Of a stretch of DNA of 29,563 nt, positions 8,401-15,678 are shown piece after piece. The notes under the pieces were generated by a model. It had not been told where the DNA came from and searched no databases. It was given only the letters and a program-made list of their open reading frames with translations. The translations under genes were made by a program, and so were the position numbers. Each line of letters begins with the position of its first letter. Within the stretch, counting starts at the first letter, position 1. Origin of the DNA: Candidatus Thorarchaeota archaeon SMTZ1-83 (GTDB lineage Archaea > Asgardarchaeota > Thorarchaeia > Thorarchaeales > Thorarchaeaceae); assembly GCA_001563325.1 (NCBI GenBank), contig LRSK01000256.1, positions 1 through 29,563 on the forward strand, written 5' to 3'.

Positions 8401-9333
8401 GAGCGTTTCTTCGCCTGCTAAATAGGTCGCGCTTAGCTGAGCCTCCAAATGGGAGATTATCCCCTCCAGTTCCTCACTTGCAGATGCTAGGATCGATATG
8501 GCATCTCCAGAGGCATTTGTTGACTCTTCGGTAATCCTCTGGCTCATTTGCTCTCCAGACATCTGAACGGCGCTGCGCGACTCGTCGAGTGCTGCTGCAA
8601 CAGAGGCATTAAGGGATTGAATGAGAGATGTGATCTTCTTTCTCAGTCCGTCCACGGCGGCAACTGATTCTTTCTTCTCCTTCTTGACGGCCTTCTTGAA
8701 GTCCCTCGATATCTTTGTCAGTACACGAGAGAGTTCCTTTTGACTCCTGTCAAGTTCTTGGTGAAGAGCAGCAAGTCGAGTACCGAGGCTGTCGTCTAGA
8801 GTAGTGTCGAAACCAGCCAACGCACCCTCCATGCTCTGAATAATGTCAGCGAGAAGTTGAGTACAAAGAGAAGCAATCAGGTCAATCTGGGATTGGACCG
8901 TTTCGACGGTCCTAGTTTCATAGCTCTGAAGAGCCACCTTCCCGTCATCTATTGTACCCCTGTGGGACTCCACGACAGATTCGACACTTTCGTCGATCTT
9001 CTTGACATGGCTTTCGTACAGCTTCTCGGTTTCCTCAGAATAGGAATCAAGATCGCTATTGATTGACGAAAGCACATCTTCCATTGCCAGAATCGAAGGT
9101 GCTAGGCGGTAGACTGTGACAACGCCTTCCACCTTCACTACCAGTCCTTTCGCTTCTAGCCGTTTGAGCGCTTGCTGAACCTTCTTCACGGACTCTCCGG
9201 TTATTTCAGCAATGCCGCCCGGCGTTAGGTTACCCCCGAGAAATACAGAGAGAACCACCTTGGCCTCTATGTCTGTAACTCCTAGGTTTCTCTTCAACAC
9301 AGGAATACTCTCGACTACCGCACTTCCACTCAT
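5434..9333 (-). CDS. Giant coiled-coil protein with TrmB-type winged helix and TrmB-type C-terminal domain
   Basis: About 1300 residues. Residues ~10-85 form a winged helix of the TrmB type (NLGVTDIEAKVVLSVFLGG...GGIAEITGESVKKVQQALKRLEAKGLV). Residues ~90-1150 are almost pure helix, rich in Ala/Ser/Glu/Lys/Thr, with heptad and apolipoprotein- or chemoreceptor-like periodicity and very few prolines or cysteines. The last ~130 residues are globular and resemble the TrmB/phospholipase-D-like C-terminal domain: TWYVTGKDEICAHMMDMV, AEKSVVVSVLDLD, then TLAVIDDSEILVGGSEP. Ordinary TrmB regulators are 250-350 residues, so this looks like a TrmB protein with a ~1000-residue coil between its DNA-binding and sensor ends. 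No Walker motifs are seen, so it is not an SMC protein. I prefer the ATG at 9333, preceded by GGTGGT, over GTG at 9345. It lies ~45 bp downstream of the 9379-10215 gene, probably in one operon. Confidence 0.85.
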   Translation of the reverse strand: MSGSAVVESIPVLKRNLGVTDIEAKVVLSVFLGGNLTPGGIAEITGESVKKVQQALKRLEAKGLVVKVEGVVTVYRLAPSILAMEDVLSSINSDLDSYSEETEKLYESHVKKIDESVESVVESHRGTIDDGKVALQSYETRTVETVQSQIDLIASLCTQLLADIIQSMEGALAGFDTTLDDSLGTRLAALHQELDRSQKELSRVLTKISRDFKKAVKKEKKESVAAVDGLRKKITSLIQSLNASVAAALDESRSAVQMSGEQMSQRITEESTNASGDAISILASASEELEGIISHLEAQLSATYLAGEETLKEVVSKSRLGIADEAELAKARIEDAIRISGSARKSVEAWQNEVGAFTEVAFQSLKSQLDQMQSTESNYLDNVRKASTGLIDKTQALYNEEYESLKEMAANVHSDFGDHLEASRSSSLELLDKQMNAHEAKLESANTEALANIGKLSKTAIRSLSSNLNQIIKDIGEILDTEAAEMDTLAEAINSRLNSAFNTVITTSKTKQESAIMFVKKIAHDFEADVGNRLSEVIGEFASTSKSQIREAKNLYSSLNERVDTRLAQGVSALTAHASRVQKEVDTAIEEQVARIDEHTKAMRDEFHLQLEDITRQFINLTKGIEATFNGFLSSQTTEARDLISSVHTEFKGSLKTEMVTLEEDSQRLQQEFAVELGLKVEELVGAVDAMRKALEEITVEKRTEISQSMASALSGIDDALRSTQDALKEMESGTIRQFGDNVVQVSKEFKSTVNSARDTIAEKVSRIKDSTEDSMATNTGMITSAIDTYLTDQRNAREKLLAATSKKMDTLASKLLSKSNKQVEAFQVSLAGKEASRSEAVRNTRERAMSAIEERRSEVALAFIGVSEGLETSSGNLASSLEQLGSKLNTEMTAISNGLTNTADQAALRIGERGEKTLKEFERLSRDLLKKSEASITVQSTQFGESASVLLTGIGESLSDMPVKFKEIIDSANSEAAQKVDDYCLGARDSINSSFSKFTELSEPVAQEARGLLERVSTQATKSLDTSLAEAQQTNLDFIQQAARRLESIGRDLQTHLGGETSRLTESLRTDLAAKTAEISGGASKAATDAKEGMSLLRQERNDALNSLAEHVDKTMRQWGTQQKKMLASIRSHIDEAVESVSQITERTGETLKAVKIAGQEMLAIPSDKTWYVTGKDEICAHMMDMVNRAEKSVVVSVLDLDCLDIKKLSRSKKPRRKVLIVPELEEGDTALDTLQGWRIWQTASPTTLAVIDDSEILVGGSEPSDADMALVSTEASYLELYRDFIGPTLTKGRKTSS

Positions 9334-9378
9334 ATCAAATACCACCGCTTCTCGTTTGTTCTGTAGTTCGTGTTTCGA

Positions 9379-10215
9379 CTACTTCGTCTTCTTGCGTCGT
9401 TTGAGATTCGACACTCTCTCAAACAAAGCAAGCAAGACCTGCACCTCGAAGGGCCCTTGAGGCCCATTCGATAGCACCTCAGCTTCGATGTGTATCGAGC
9501 TGTCTTCTTCATCCACAAAGAAGTCCTCAAAATGGCTGACCATATCCTTTTCCAATAGAGGTTCTCCCTTGGTGGATTTCGCATTCTCCAGGTCTATCTC
9601 AAGTTGCCACCAATTATCTGTGATTCTCGAAGCCACACTGCTCACGCCAACATGTTCCGATAGCAGCCTTACATATAGTCTGAAGGTCTGGAAGTCCTCC
9701 ACTGAGTGATGCTGCGGGTTAATGATCACAATTCCGCGAGCAAAGTCAAAGTGAAACACGAGACCATCTCCTGCCACCAGCTTAGTGTTGTCTTCTTGGA
9801 CTGTTGTGGTCTTGGGCCATATCTTCCCAAATCGTGACACGAAGTGTTTCAGGGAACTCACTCTGAGAGCTGAAAGGAAATCCTTGGTCTGGAGTCTACG
9901 ATCGGTCATACCTCTGCCTTTCTTCTCGAGAACGAATCGTTTGATCTGCTCAAGATATTGACTATAGCAGAAAGCTGGAAGGTCTTCAGGATCCACACCC
10001 AACTCAATGAGCATGTTCAGGAGGTTACGATCCCTGCATGCAGGTCGTACGGTGCAACCAAGACGGTCCTCCTGGCATTCCTTGCACTTCTCCTCAAGCA
10101 GCTCAAAGAACTCCTCGGCAATGCGGCTATCTGATGCTTTGTCAAGCAACTTCAGTCTTGATGCAAGAGTATCATTGTGTCGCTTCAGCTTCATTACTAC
10201 GGTCAACTCACTCAT
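9379..10215 (-). CDS. Unknown protein with an N-terminal four-cysteine motif
   Basis: A 278-residue protein with no family I recognise. The N-terminal third is helical and charged and contains C-x2-C-x6-C-x4-C (KCKEC, GCTVRPAC, residues ~44-59), which could bind zinc or an Fe-S cluster, plus another cysteine near residue 83. The central part (~130-260) has alternating strand-like segments (VAGDGLVFHFDFARGIVIINPQ, WWQLEIDLENAK, IHIEAEVLSNG) suggestive of a small beta-rich domain. The C-terminus is a basic NLKRRKKTK tail. It is directly upstream of the giant TrmB-like coiled-coil gene on the same strand with a ~45-bp gap, so the two are likely co-expressed. A TATA-like ATAAACTTA lies on the minus strand near 10318-10326, about 100 nt upstream of the ATG. 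Confidence 0.7.
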   Translation of the reverse strand: MSELTVVMKLKRHNDTLASRLKLLDKASDSRIAEEFFELLEEKCKECQEDRLGCTVRPACRDRNLLNMLIELGVDPEDLPAFCYSQYLEQIKRFVLEKKGRGMTDRRLQTKDFLSALRVSSLKHFVSRFGKIWPKTTTVQEDNTKLVAGDGLVFHFDFARGIVIINPQHHSVEDFQTFRLYVRLLSEHVGVSSVASRITDNWWQLEIDLENAKSTKGEPLLEKDMVSHFEDFFVDEEDSSIHIEAEVLSNGPQGPFEVQVLLALFERVSNLKRRKKTK

Positions 10216-10365
10216 TACTGTATGGCTACAGATGGACCTGGAGCAGTTCGGTCGGCACCTTGCTGCACAAACGGCAACGAAGGTGTTTCAAGTTGCGCAA
10301 TCGCGTTTCAGTTTGATAAGTTTATGGCCCACAACCATAGTCCCGAAGCGGACTTGCGACCAATT

Positions 10366-11325
10366 TCATTCGTCGGCCTTAGCAATCTCCTTGAGTTTGG
10401 ACGTCCAGGAACGGATCTCGGTGTTCAGACTCGCAATATCGTTCTCATTTAGAGTCGCAGTTGGAGGATAAGACTTCAACTCTCTTGCCTTCTTTCCGAA
10501 CTGGAATAGCACTGGGGTGTGCCCCTTGATCATCTGTGTGAGCTCGTCTCGGACTTCCTCTAGGGCTCCTGCCATCTCTTTCGCTTCGGTCTGAGGTGAA
10601 ACCATTTCAAGGAGGCTGTCCATTATGTCGTCAATAGCTGATGGTGTGACCTTCACTGGTTTTGGCTTTGGAGCCTCCTCTTTCTCTTTCGGTGGCTTCT
10701 TTGCAGGCTTCTTTGAATCCTTCTCAACAGGCTCTGAGGCCTCCTTCTCCGCGAGACTGGCGGCAGCCTCCACCGCCTCTGTCATCTTCTCCAATGACTG
10801 ATTGTACTTGCGTTCGAGATCATCTAGTTGTCGCACGATTATTCCAACAATTTCCTTGGTTTCTGAGAGATCGCTTGACAATTCTTGAACTGTATTCTCA
10901 AGCCCTGAGAGACCAGCCATATATTGCTGAAGGTCGTCAATCTTCTTTCCCACTGTGTCATTGTTTCCGCCAACGGAACCAGCAGTCTTCACTTCGTTTC
11001 CCACATCTGCAATGCCAACCAGAATGTCGTCCATCTTCTTGAACAGGACCTCCATTTCCTTAGAATCCCGTATCTCTACCACTGCAGAATCGATTCCCTT
11101 CAGAGAGTCAGTAAGACCGTCTATCTTCCCAACTAGATCTTTGTCCTCGTTCGCCTTCGTCATATCGTCAAGAGCAGCCTCAATCTTCGAGAGAGGAGCT
11201 ATGCTCTTGCCGATGTCCTCTACGGAGGCGAGCTCTTCCAGCCTCTTGGCAATTGACACTAGTTCCTCGCTAATCCTGTCTACCTTGTCTTCGAGAGTTG
11301 AGAGAGCCTTGTTATCGCTGGTCAT
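10366..11325 (-). CDS. Coiled-coil protein with Lys/Pro-rich linker
   Basis: About 319 residues from the ATG at 11325; an upstream GTG at 11364 lies before the likely transcript start and is disfavoured. The N-terminal ~190 residues are heptad-rich helix (LEDKVDRISEELVSIAKRLEEL and similar), with repeated GKIDGLTDSLKGID-like units and one Gly/Asn break (GSVGGNNDTVG). A Lys/Pro/Glu linker follows (KKPAKKPPKEKEEAPKPKP), then a ~100-residue C-terminal helical region ending WTSKLKEIAKADE. No enzymatic motif is seen. It lies between the 9379-10215 gene and dtdA. A TATA-like CTATATG is at 11374-11381 on the minus strand. Confidence 0.72.
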   Translation of the reverse strand: MTSDNKALSTLEDKVDRISEELVSIAKRLEELASVEDIGKSIAPLSKIEAALDDMTKANEDKDLVGKIDGLTDSLKGIDSAVVEIRDSKEMEVLFKKMDDILVGIADVGNEVKTAGSVGGNNDTVGKKIDDLQQYMAGLSGLENTVQELSSDLSETKEIVGIIVRQLDDLERKYNQSLEKMTEAVEAAASLAEKEASEPVEKDSKKPAKKPPKEKEEAPKPKPVKVTPSAIDDIMDSLLEMVSPQTEAKEMAGALEEVRDELTQMIKGHTPVLFQFGKKARELKSYPPTATLNENDIASLNTEIRSWTSKLKEIAKADE

Positions 11326-11371
11326 TACTTCCCAACCTATGGTATTGGAGGTTGTGTGCAGCACACTATCT

Positions 11372-11381
11372 GCACATATAG
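11372..11381 (-). promoter_or_regulatory. TATA-like element for the 320-residue coiled-coil gene
   Basis: The minus strand reads CTATATGTGC, about 50 nt upstream of the ATG at 11325. It supports choosing that ATG over the GTG at 11364, which would fall upstream of a transcript starting near 11350. Confidence 0.4.
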
Positions 11382-11446
11382 ATTTTCGGGATGCCTCTTA
11401 AAGCTGGGCGTTACAAAGTCTGAGGATACAGCTCTCGGGTGGGTGA

Positions 11447-12280
11447 CTATACCTTCGAGGCACGTATGACCTCAAGGTCACACTCCTCGAGGATAGGGAG
11501 AAGTTCTCCCTTCTGTTCTGCATTGGTTCCCTTCCAGTCTATGATGGCGCGGGTTACCTTCTCTCTGCTTCTGGAAATCATCTGGTGTACGAGGGAGGGA
11601 TTCATCTCATCCAGTGCGTACTTCGGAGCTATGTGACCAATCCTGGCGCCTCTTTCCAAGACAAGCTTGCTGAACTTGCTCGCATAATGAGTGCCGCCAA
11701 AGCCAATCGAAGCCTCATGTTCAGCGGGTGCACGAATGCAATCCATCGCAGCTGCGGCCACTGCCTTTGCCCCATCAATATCTAGCCAATGCTCTTCGTC
11801 ACTCCCAAGCTCAATAAATAGCAGGGGCGTATTCATTGATGTTGGACCATGGTGAGTGACCTCAAGTGTTACATCAAACTCTTCCATTGACCTCTGGTCC
11901 CTCTCAATCCTCAGTCTGCGGAGTGCAGTGGATACAAGTGAGGCGGTCGAAACTGACAGCTGCTCTGGTTCCCCACCGAAGCTGGCATCGGCACCGAAGT
12001 TGCCTGTGCTGTGAACCAACAGAGCAGGACGACCGGACTGCGCTCTGTGTCGGGAGCAGAATACGAACACTTCAGATTCGAAGAACTGCTCAAGGTGATT
12101 TGCGAAGATCATGTCCCTGTTCGTAGTGACTAGGAGAGCTGATTCTCCAAGCGAGTACACAGGGCTTCCCTCGAAAGTTGAACCAGAGTCCTGAAAGCCA
12201 TGGTCTTCTATCAAGACCTTACTTATCGTCTGACTAGCGATGTCTTGAGTGGATGCAACAAGCACCTTCACCTTAAACAC
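11447..12280 (-). CDS. dtdA: D-aminoacyl-tRNA deacylase DtdA (DTD2/GEK1 family)
   Basis: A 277-residue protein matching the archaeal and plant D-aminoacyl-tRNA deacylase, which removes D-amino acids from mischarged tRNA. Diagnostic segments are LVHSTGNFG, the VTHHGPTSMNTP motif, GFGGTHYASKFSKL, and GHIAPKYALDEM. Length is normal for the family. The likely start is GTG at 12280, seven bases after the stop of the 410-residue coiled-coil gene, so the two almost certainly share a transcript. A second GTG at 12271 is possible. Confidence 0.93.
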   Translation of the reverse strand: MFKVKVLVASTQDIASQTISKVLIEDHGFQDSGSTFEGSPVYSLGESALLVTTNRDMIFANHLEQFFESEVFVFCSRHRAQSGRPALLVHSTGNFGADASFGGEPEQLSVSTASLVSTALRRLRIERDQRSMEEFDVTLEVTHHGPTSMNTPLLFIELGSDEEHWLDIDGAKAVAAAAMDCIRAPAEHEASIGFGGTHYASKFSKLVLERGARIGHIAPKYALDEMNPSLVHQMISRSREKVTRAIIDWKGTNAEQKGELLPILEECDLEVIRASKV

Positions 12281-12287
12281 CCTTTGC

Positions 12288-13520
12288 TCAATCTACAACG
12301 CATTTCTTCAACAATGGTTCGAGCCTAATCTCCAACTGAAGGGTCACTTTCTCCTCGAAGGATTCTAGAATCTCCGACTCGATTCGTTCCTTATGCTCTT
12401 CGATTCTGGACAACTCCCTCGAAATGTCGTCTCTGATTCTGAGCATATCACTGCGGTGATATTCTAAGTTCTTCTCAGCTTCCTCGAGATTGTTCTGAAG
12501 TCGAGCACTCTCTGCGTAGACATCTGAGCCTGCATATGCAAGACGCTTCTCCTCAACTTCTTTCGCTTTCTGCTGGAGCTCCCGCAACGAGCCGCTGCTG
12601 ATCTGTTCCACTTCTTCAATCGCCCTTCTACCAAGTCTATCTTTCAATGATAGCTTGCCAGTCTGTATCGCTTCCTTCAGGCCATTCAGACCCTCAAGAA
12701 GACCAGGATAGTCGTCAGGCTCTTCTACAATGGCTCTGTAAGAATCCTCAAAGTAGTCAAGAAGAGCTTTCTGTCCTGCAGCGCCGACTCTAACACCCGT
12801 GTCTTTTTGAAGGAACTTCTTCACCTGCTTCTTCAGAGGATTCATCTTCATTCTCAACAGGCCAGCCAGGTGATCAGCCTCTTCATCCAAGGTGAGAAGC
12901 CCAGCTACGTCTGAAGTTTCAGTGAAGGTATCGTGGGCCTTCTTTGCTGATTCGTACTCATTTCTGGCAGTTTCAATCTTCATCCTTGTCTGTCTGATCT
13001 GCTCTTCAAACAACTCTTCGCTGTAGCCCAAGTCCTTTAGTGTTTGAATACGGCCTCCAATGCGTTCCAAATCCTTGAGCCAACTGAACTCGAAAAGGAG
13101 CTTCTGAAGTCTGTTCATCTCATTCATGAGCTCCTTCATAGCGACATCGATTTGCTTGATTGTTCTCTTGTGTTTCTTGTCCATTCGCCTAATCCATCGA
13201 GCACCAGCGCCCCAAAGCTCCTGAATGAAGGACCTAATTTCATCCTGAAGGGCCTCTGTGCTACCATGGGTTATCTCCTTATCCACGTAGAAGTCCTCTG
13301 TTACTTCCTCGACCTTCATAGCAAACCTGGTTGCAATCCCAATAGATTCTGGTTCATCATCGTCAGTTCCTTTGAGATCCCTGGACAGCTCTCTGATGTC
13401 TTTGAGTGTCCTCTCGACCACTTTGTAGCTCTTCTCGGCCTTCTTTGTGAATTCTTTGGACTGCTTAGAGAGTCGTTTGCGGTACCATTTCTCAAGCTGG
13501 TCGATTGTTAGAGTAGTCAT
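12288..13520 (-). CDS. Coiled-coil protein, 410 residues
   Basis: No family recognised. The protein is almost entirely helical and highly charged: a basic N-terminal region (KWYRKRLSKQSKEFTKKAEKS), an acidic break near residue 52 (TDDDEPES), long coils at ~80-230 and ~300-400, and a less regular middle (~240-290, with TGVRVGAAGQKALLDYFEDSY). No P-loop or other catalytic motif is visible. It is the first gene of a two-gene transcript with dtdA. Its ATG at 13520 is ~95 nt downstream of a TATA-like element at 13611-13618 that could also serve the divergent gene. Confidence 0.75.
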   Translation of the reverse strand: MTTLTIDQLEKWYRKRLSKQSKEFTKKAEKSYKVVERTLKDIRELSRDLKGTDDDEPESIGIATRFAMKVEEVTEDFYVDKEITHGSTEALQDEIRSFIQELWGAGARWIRRMDKKHKRTIKQIDVAMKELMNEMNRLQKLLFEFSWLKDLERIGGRIQTLKDLGYSEELFEEQIRQTRMKIETARNEYESAKKAHDTFTETSDVAGLLTLDEEADHLAGLLRMKMNPLKKQVKKFLQKDTGVRVGAAGQKALLDYFEDSYRAIVEEPDDYPGLLEGLNGLKEAIQTGKLSLKDRLGRRAIEEVEQISSGSLRELQQKAKEVEEKRLAYAGSDVYAESARLQNNLEEAEKNLEYHRSDMLRIRDDISRELSRIEEHKERIESEILESFEEKVTLQLEIRLEPLLKKCVVD

Positions 13521-13610
13521 CGGGCTGCCACCTCGATGCGTGACGGGATTTCGGTCTTGCTTTTCAACTTTGTGAACTGAGAGCCTCTCAACCGTGCCAG
13601 CAGAGGAGAG

Positions 13611-13618
13611 CTTTTAAC
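13611..13618. promoter_or_regulatory. Shared TATA-like element, 410-residue coiled coil and beta-rich gene
   Basis: CTTTTAAC, with a TTAA core readable on both strands, lies between two divergent genes. On the plus strand it predicts a start near 13640, 22 nt before the ATG at 13662. On the minus strand it leaves a ~70-nt leader to 13520. Confidence 0.35.
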
Positions 13619-13661
13619 CGTGTTGACGTTCGGGAGGTGCAGCATTGGTAAGTGATCGGTC

Positions 13662-14465
13662 ATGTCCGAGGTCTTCGAAACCGGGAACCGGCGTCCTAGA
13701 CTCGATATCAGCTATACGGTTGACTGCATATCTTGAGGTAAAGGTCGGCTTGGTTTCTACATAAAGCGCCTCGGCCTGATTGATCCCTCTGGGAAGGAAC
13801 GGCTGCTGCTGAGGAATCCCGCTGAGTACAAGGGAGGCTTCTGGCTTTCATATCTGAGAGACGGCGTTCTGAACACGGTTGAATCAACCGAGCCTGAATC
13901 GATTTCCCTTGTAAGTAGCCAATCAGGTAAGGGAACTCTCAATGTAGAGTTGCAGCACAGACCTGAGGAAACAAAGGAACACGATGTGGCTCTGAAGCTG
14001 GACCTTTGGAGCTACAACAAGCCCATCCTTCTGATGCGGCACACGACTACGAATGTTGGCAGCAGCAGAATCGAAGACCTGAAGCTTCACAGCTTCTTTG
14101 ACTTCGATGTGGGAGGCCCCACGAGCTACAAAGATGACATAGGTGTCTACGATCCTGAGAGAGGCGTCATAATGGCCTATGACGCAACAAAGCTCTCTGT
14201 GGCCATGACCTCCAGACCTCATCCTGACCGTTGGGAGATATCAACGCCGCTGAAGCTGAAAGTGACACCAATTCGACGCGATCTCAAGAACAACCTTGAG
14301 TTGGGACCGAAGGACATTGCCACTGGACTTCAATGGAACCTTGGAAGCATCGAACTAGGTGAAAGCAAGTCTGTGGACATTGTCCTCGTTGCTTCGGTGA
14401 GTCAGGACGAAACGTCGAGCCTCCTTGAGAATGCCTGGAGCTTGGTCGCACGGAAGATCCGATGA
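13662..14465 (+). pseudogene. Beta-rich protein of unknown family interrupted by an in-frame TGA
   Basis: An ATG at 13662, placed correctly after a TATA-like element, opens a frame of 24 residues ending in TVDCIS, then TGA at 13734-13736. The same frame then continues without a break for 242 further codons to TGA at 14463. The downstream part is clearly coding-like and beta-rich (GRLGFYIKRLGL, LDLWSYNKPILLMRHTTTN, LKLHSFFDFDVGG, GVIMAYDATKLSVAMTSR), reminiscent of a galactose-mutarotase or glycosidase-type beta-sandwich, though I cannot name the family. The only start after the TGA that has been considered is a TTG at 13950, which would discard ~70 well-formed residues. The choices are a point mutation or sequence error (TGG or CGA to TGA), or readthrough as selenocysteine. 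The latter would make a C-x-x-U pair. Confidence 0.6.
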
Positions 14466-14479
14466 AGTTGGCACGTAAA

Positions 14480-14495
14480 GCTGAGCAGTGTCAGC
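14480..14495 (+). other. Short hairpin after the TGA-interrupted gene
   Basis: GCTGA (14480-14484) pairs with TCAGC (14491-14495) around a six-base loop, 15 bp after the stop. It could contribute to termination. It lacks recognisable features of an archaeal SECIS element, so it does not by itself support selenocysteine. Confidence 0.25.
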
Positions 14496-14534
14496 AGAGG
14501 AAGGGCAGCACCCCACATCTTCCGCGATTCCACT

Positions 14535-14551
14535 GAGAAGAAAAAAGAAAG
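14535..14551 (-). terminator. T-rich terminator of the winged-helix gene
   Basis: On the minus strand this reads as a pyrimidine run with a six-T core (CTTTCTTTTTTCTTC), about 40 nt after the stop of the winged-helix gene. Oligo-T tracts of this kind end archaeal transcripts. Confidence 0.4.
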
Positions 14552-14588
14552 GTGAGAAGAGGTCACTCAGTTGAGTAGGCCTCATCTC

Positions 14589-15026
14589 TTAGTCAGCCCT
14601 ACTGCTCAGAAAATCAGCAAGCATTAATGCGGCTGATGTGAGCCTAGCAGGCTGCCCCTTGTTTTCCATATCACCACCTGTCAGCAGACCCATACTAATC
14701 AGGGAACGCAGGTTCCACTTCGCGGTACTGTAAGGTACAGTGGTCCTCCGTGATACCAGGTCTGCCAGCGCCGTCACTGTTAGGTCGTTATGCTTCAGCA
14801 GCTCTGCACTCACTCTCAGAACGAGTTTCTGATTCTCACTCATTCTCAAGTCTGCCAGACTGAAGAATGAGGCAGCAAGGCTGTCAAAAGAAGGCTTGGC
14901 GAAAGGTTCGTGGCTCTGTTGCACCTGGTGTGCACTAGAGAATACATTCACCTCTTGCGTGAATTTCGGACTCACCTTTTGCGTCTGCGACCCGACATTG
15001 ATGGGCAGTGGTATTTGCTTCAACAC
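14589..15026 (-). CDS. Winged-helix transcriptional regulator
   Basis: A 145-residue protein. Residues 1-60 are Gln/Ser/Pro-rich and probably disordered. Residues ~62-140 form a winged helix (MSENQKLVLRVSAELLKHNDLTVTALADLVSRRT, then PYSTAKWNLRSLISMGLLTGG, then RLTSAALMLADFL). The recognition helix is the STAKWNLRSLISMGLL segment, as in archaeal ArsR/MarR-like regulators. The start is uncertain: GTG at 15026 gives the full length, and ATG at 14843 would give the domain alone. The target is unknown. Confidence 0.7.
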   Translation of the reverse strand: MLKQIPLPINVGSQTQKVSPKFTQEVNVFSSAHQVQQSHEPFAKPSFDSLAASFFSLADLRMSENQKLVLRVSAELLKHNDLTVTALADLVSRRTTVPYSTAKWNLRSLISMGLLTGGDMENKGQPARLTSAALMLADFLSSRAD

Positions 15027-15119
15027 CCATTTCGCTTTTCACCTCTTATCATTGGGTCATTCGAAGGCTAGTCAGATTTCGATTTAAGGGTTTGCAGCAG
15101 AGGCTTTGTAACAGCGTAA

Positions 15120-15614
15120 CTACTCCATATCGTCAGGAATCTCAAGACCCATTGCCCCAAGCTTGGCAAAACCTTGGCTATACTGACTCATGTTCTGCCT
15201 GATTTCTTCCTCTATGTCTTTGATTGAGGAGAGGTACGAGGTTATCTCGTCAAGCCCACTTTCCTTGTACTCTTCCATCATGGAATAGACGGTGTCGCTC
15301 ATTCCCAGCATCAGGTTTCTAATTACAGCACTCAGGTCAATCATTGATTGTACAACCTGAACTGCGTCCTCGTCGGGCATATAGGGGAGAAAGTCCTCGA
15401 GTGCGACACCTACTTCCCGGCATATTTCGACGCGGCCAGGAATCACCTCATCGAACATAGAGTGCATCCAACCCAAACGCTCCTCGCTGGTAAGAGAGCG
15501 TAGATTCTCCAGCGAGAAATATCCTGTCCATGGTCCGAATTCAGAGCTCTCATAGGCAATCCAGTCATCAAAGGCATTCAGGACACGATGCCACCCTTCA
15601 GCTGTCTTCGACAT
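15120..15614 (-). CDS. Helical protein of unknown function
   Basis: About 164 residues from the ATG at 15614; an ATG at 15641 exists but lies only ~10 nt from the TATA element, too close to be in the transcript. The sequence is acidic and helical (FDDWIAYESSEFGPWTGYF, then DAVQVVQSMIDLSAVIRNLM, then SGLDEITSYLSSIKDIEEEIRQ), with no membrane span, cysteine motif or known domain. It is divergent from the nuclease gene at 15679. Confidence 0.6.
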   Translation of the reverse strand: MSKTAEGWHRVLNAFDDWIAYESSEFGPWTGYFSLENLRSLTSEERLGWMHSMFDEVIPGRVEICREVGVALEDFLPYMPDEDAVQVVQSMIDLSAVIRNLMLGMSDTVYSMMEEYKESGLDEITSYLSSIKDIEEEIRQNMSQYSQGFAKLGAMGLEIPDDME

Positions 15615-15647
15615 CAATCCATCCCGAGAGTCCGTCATCATCGGATG

Positions 15648-15655
15648 TTATAAAC
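15648..15655. promoter_or_regulatory. Shared palindromic TATA box between helical protein and nuclease genes
   Basis: TTATAAAC contains the palindrome TTATAA. With a ~26-nt spacing, the plus-strand transcript would begin near 15676, three bases before the ATG at 15679 (leaderless). The minus-strand transcript would begin near 15625, about ten bases before the ATG at 15614. Confidence 0.55.
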
Positions 15656-15678
15656 TAGCGTGCAATAGAGGAGTTGAG

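Noticed and set aside
5434..9333. SMC/Rad50-like ATPase or methyl-accepting chemoreceptor
   Set aside because: No Walker A/B or signature motif, no transmembrane segments, and no conserved chemoreceptor signalling hairpin; the two ends resemble TrmB domains instead.
13044..13511. 155-codon plus-strand open frame
   Set aside because: Antisense to the 410-residue coiled-coil gene; reversed charged-helix codons readily give such hydrophobic shadow frames.
14480..14495. SECIS element for the in-frame TGA gene
   Set aside because: It is only a five-base stem with a six-base loop and lacks the longer stem and purine-rich internal loop expected of archaeal SECIS elements.
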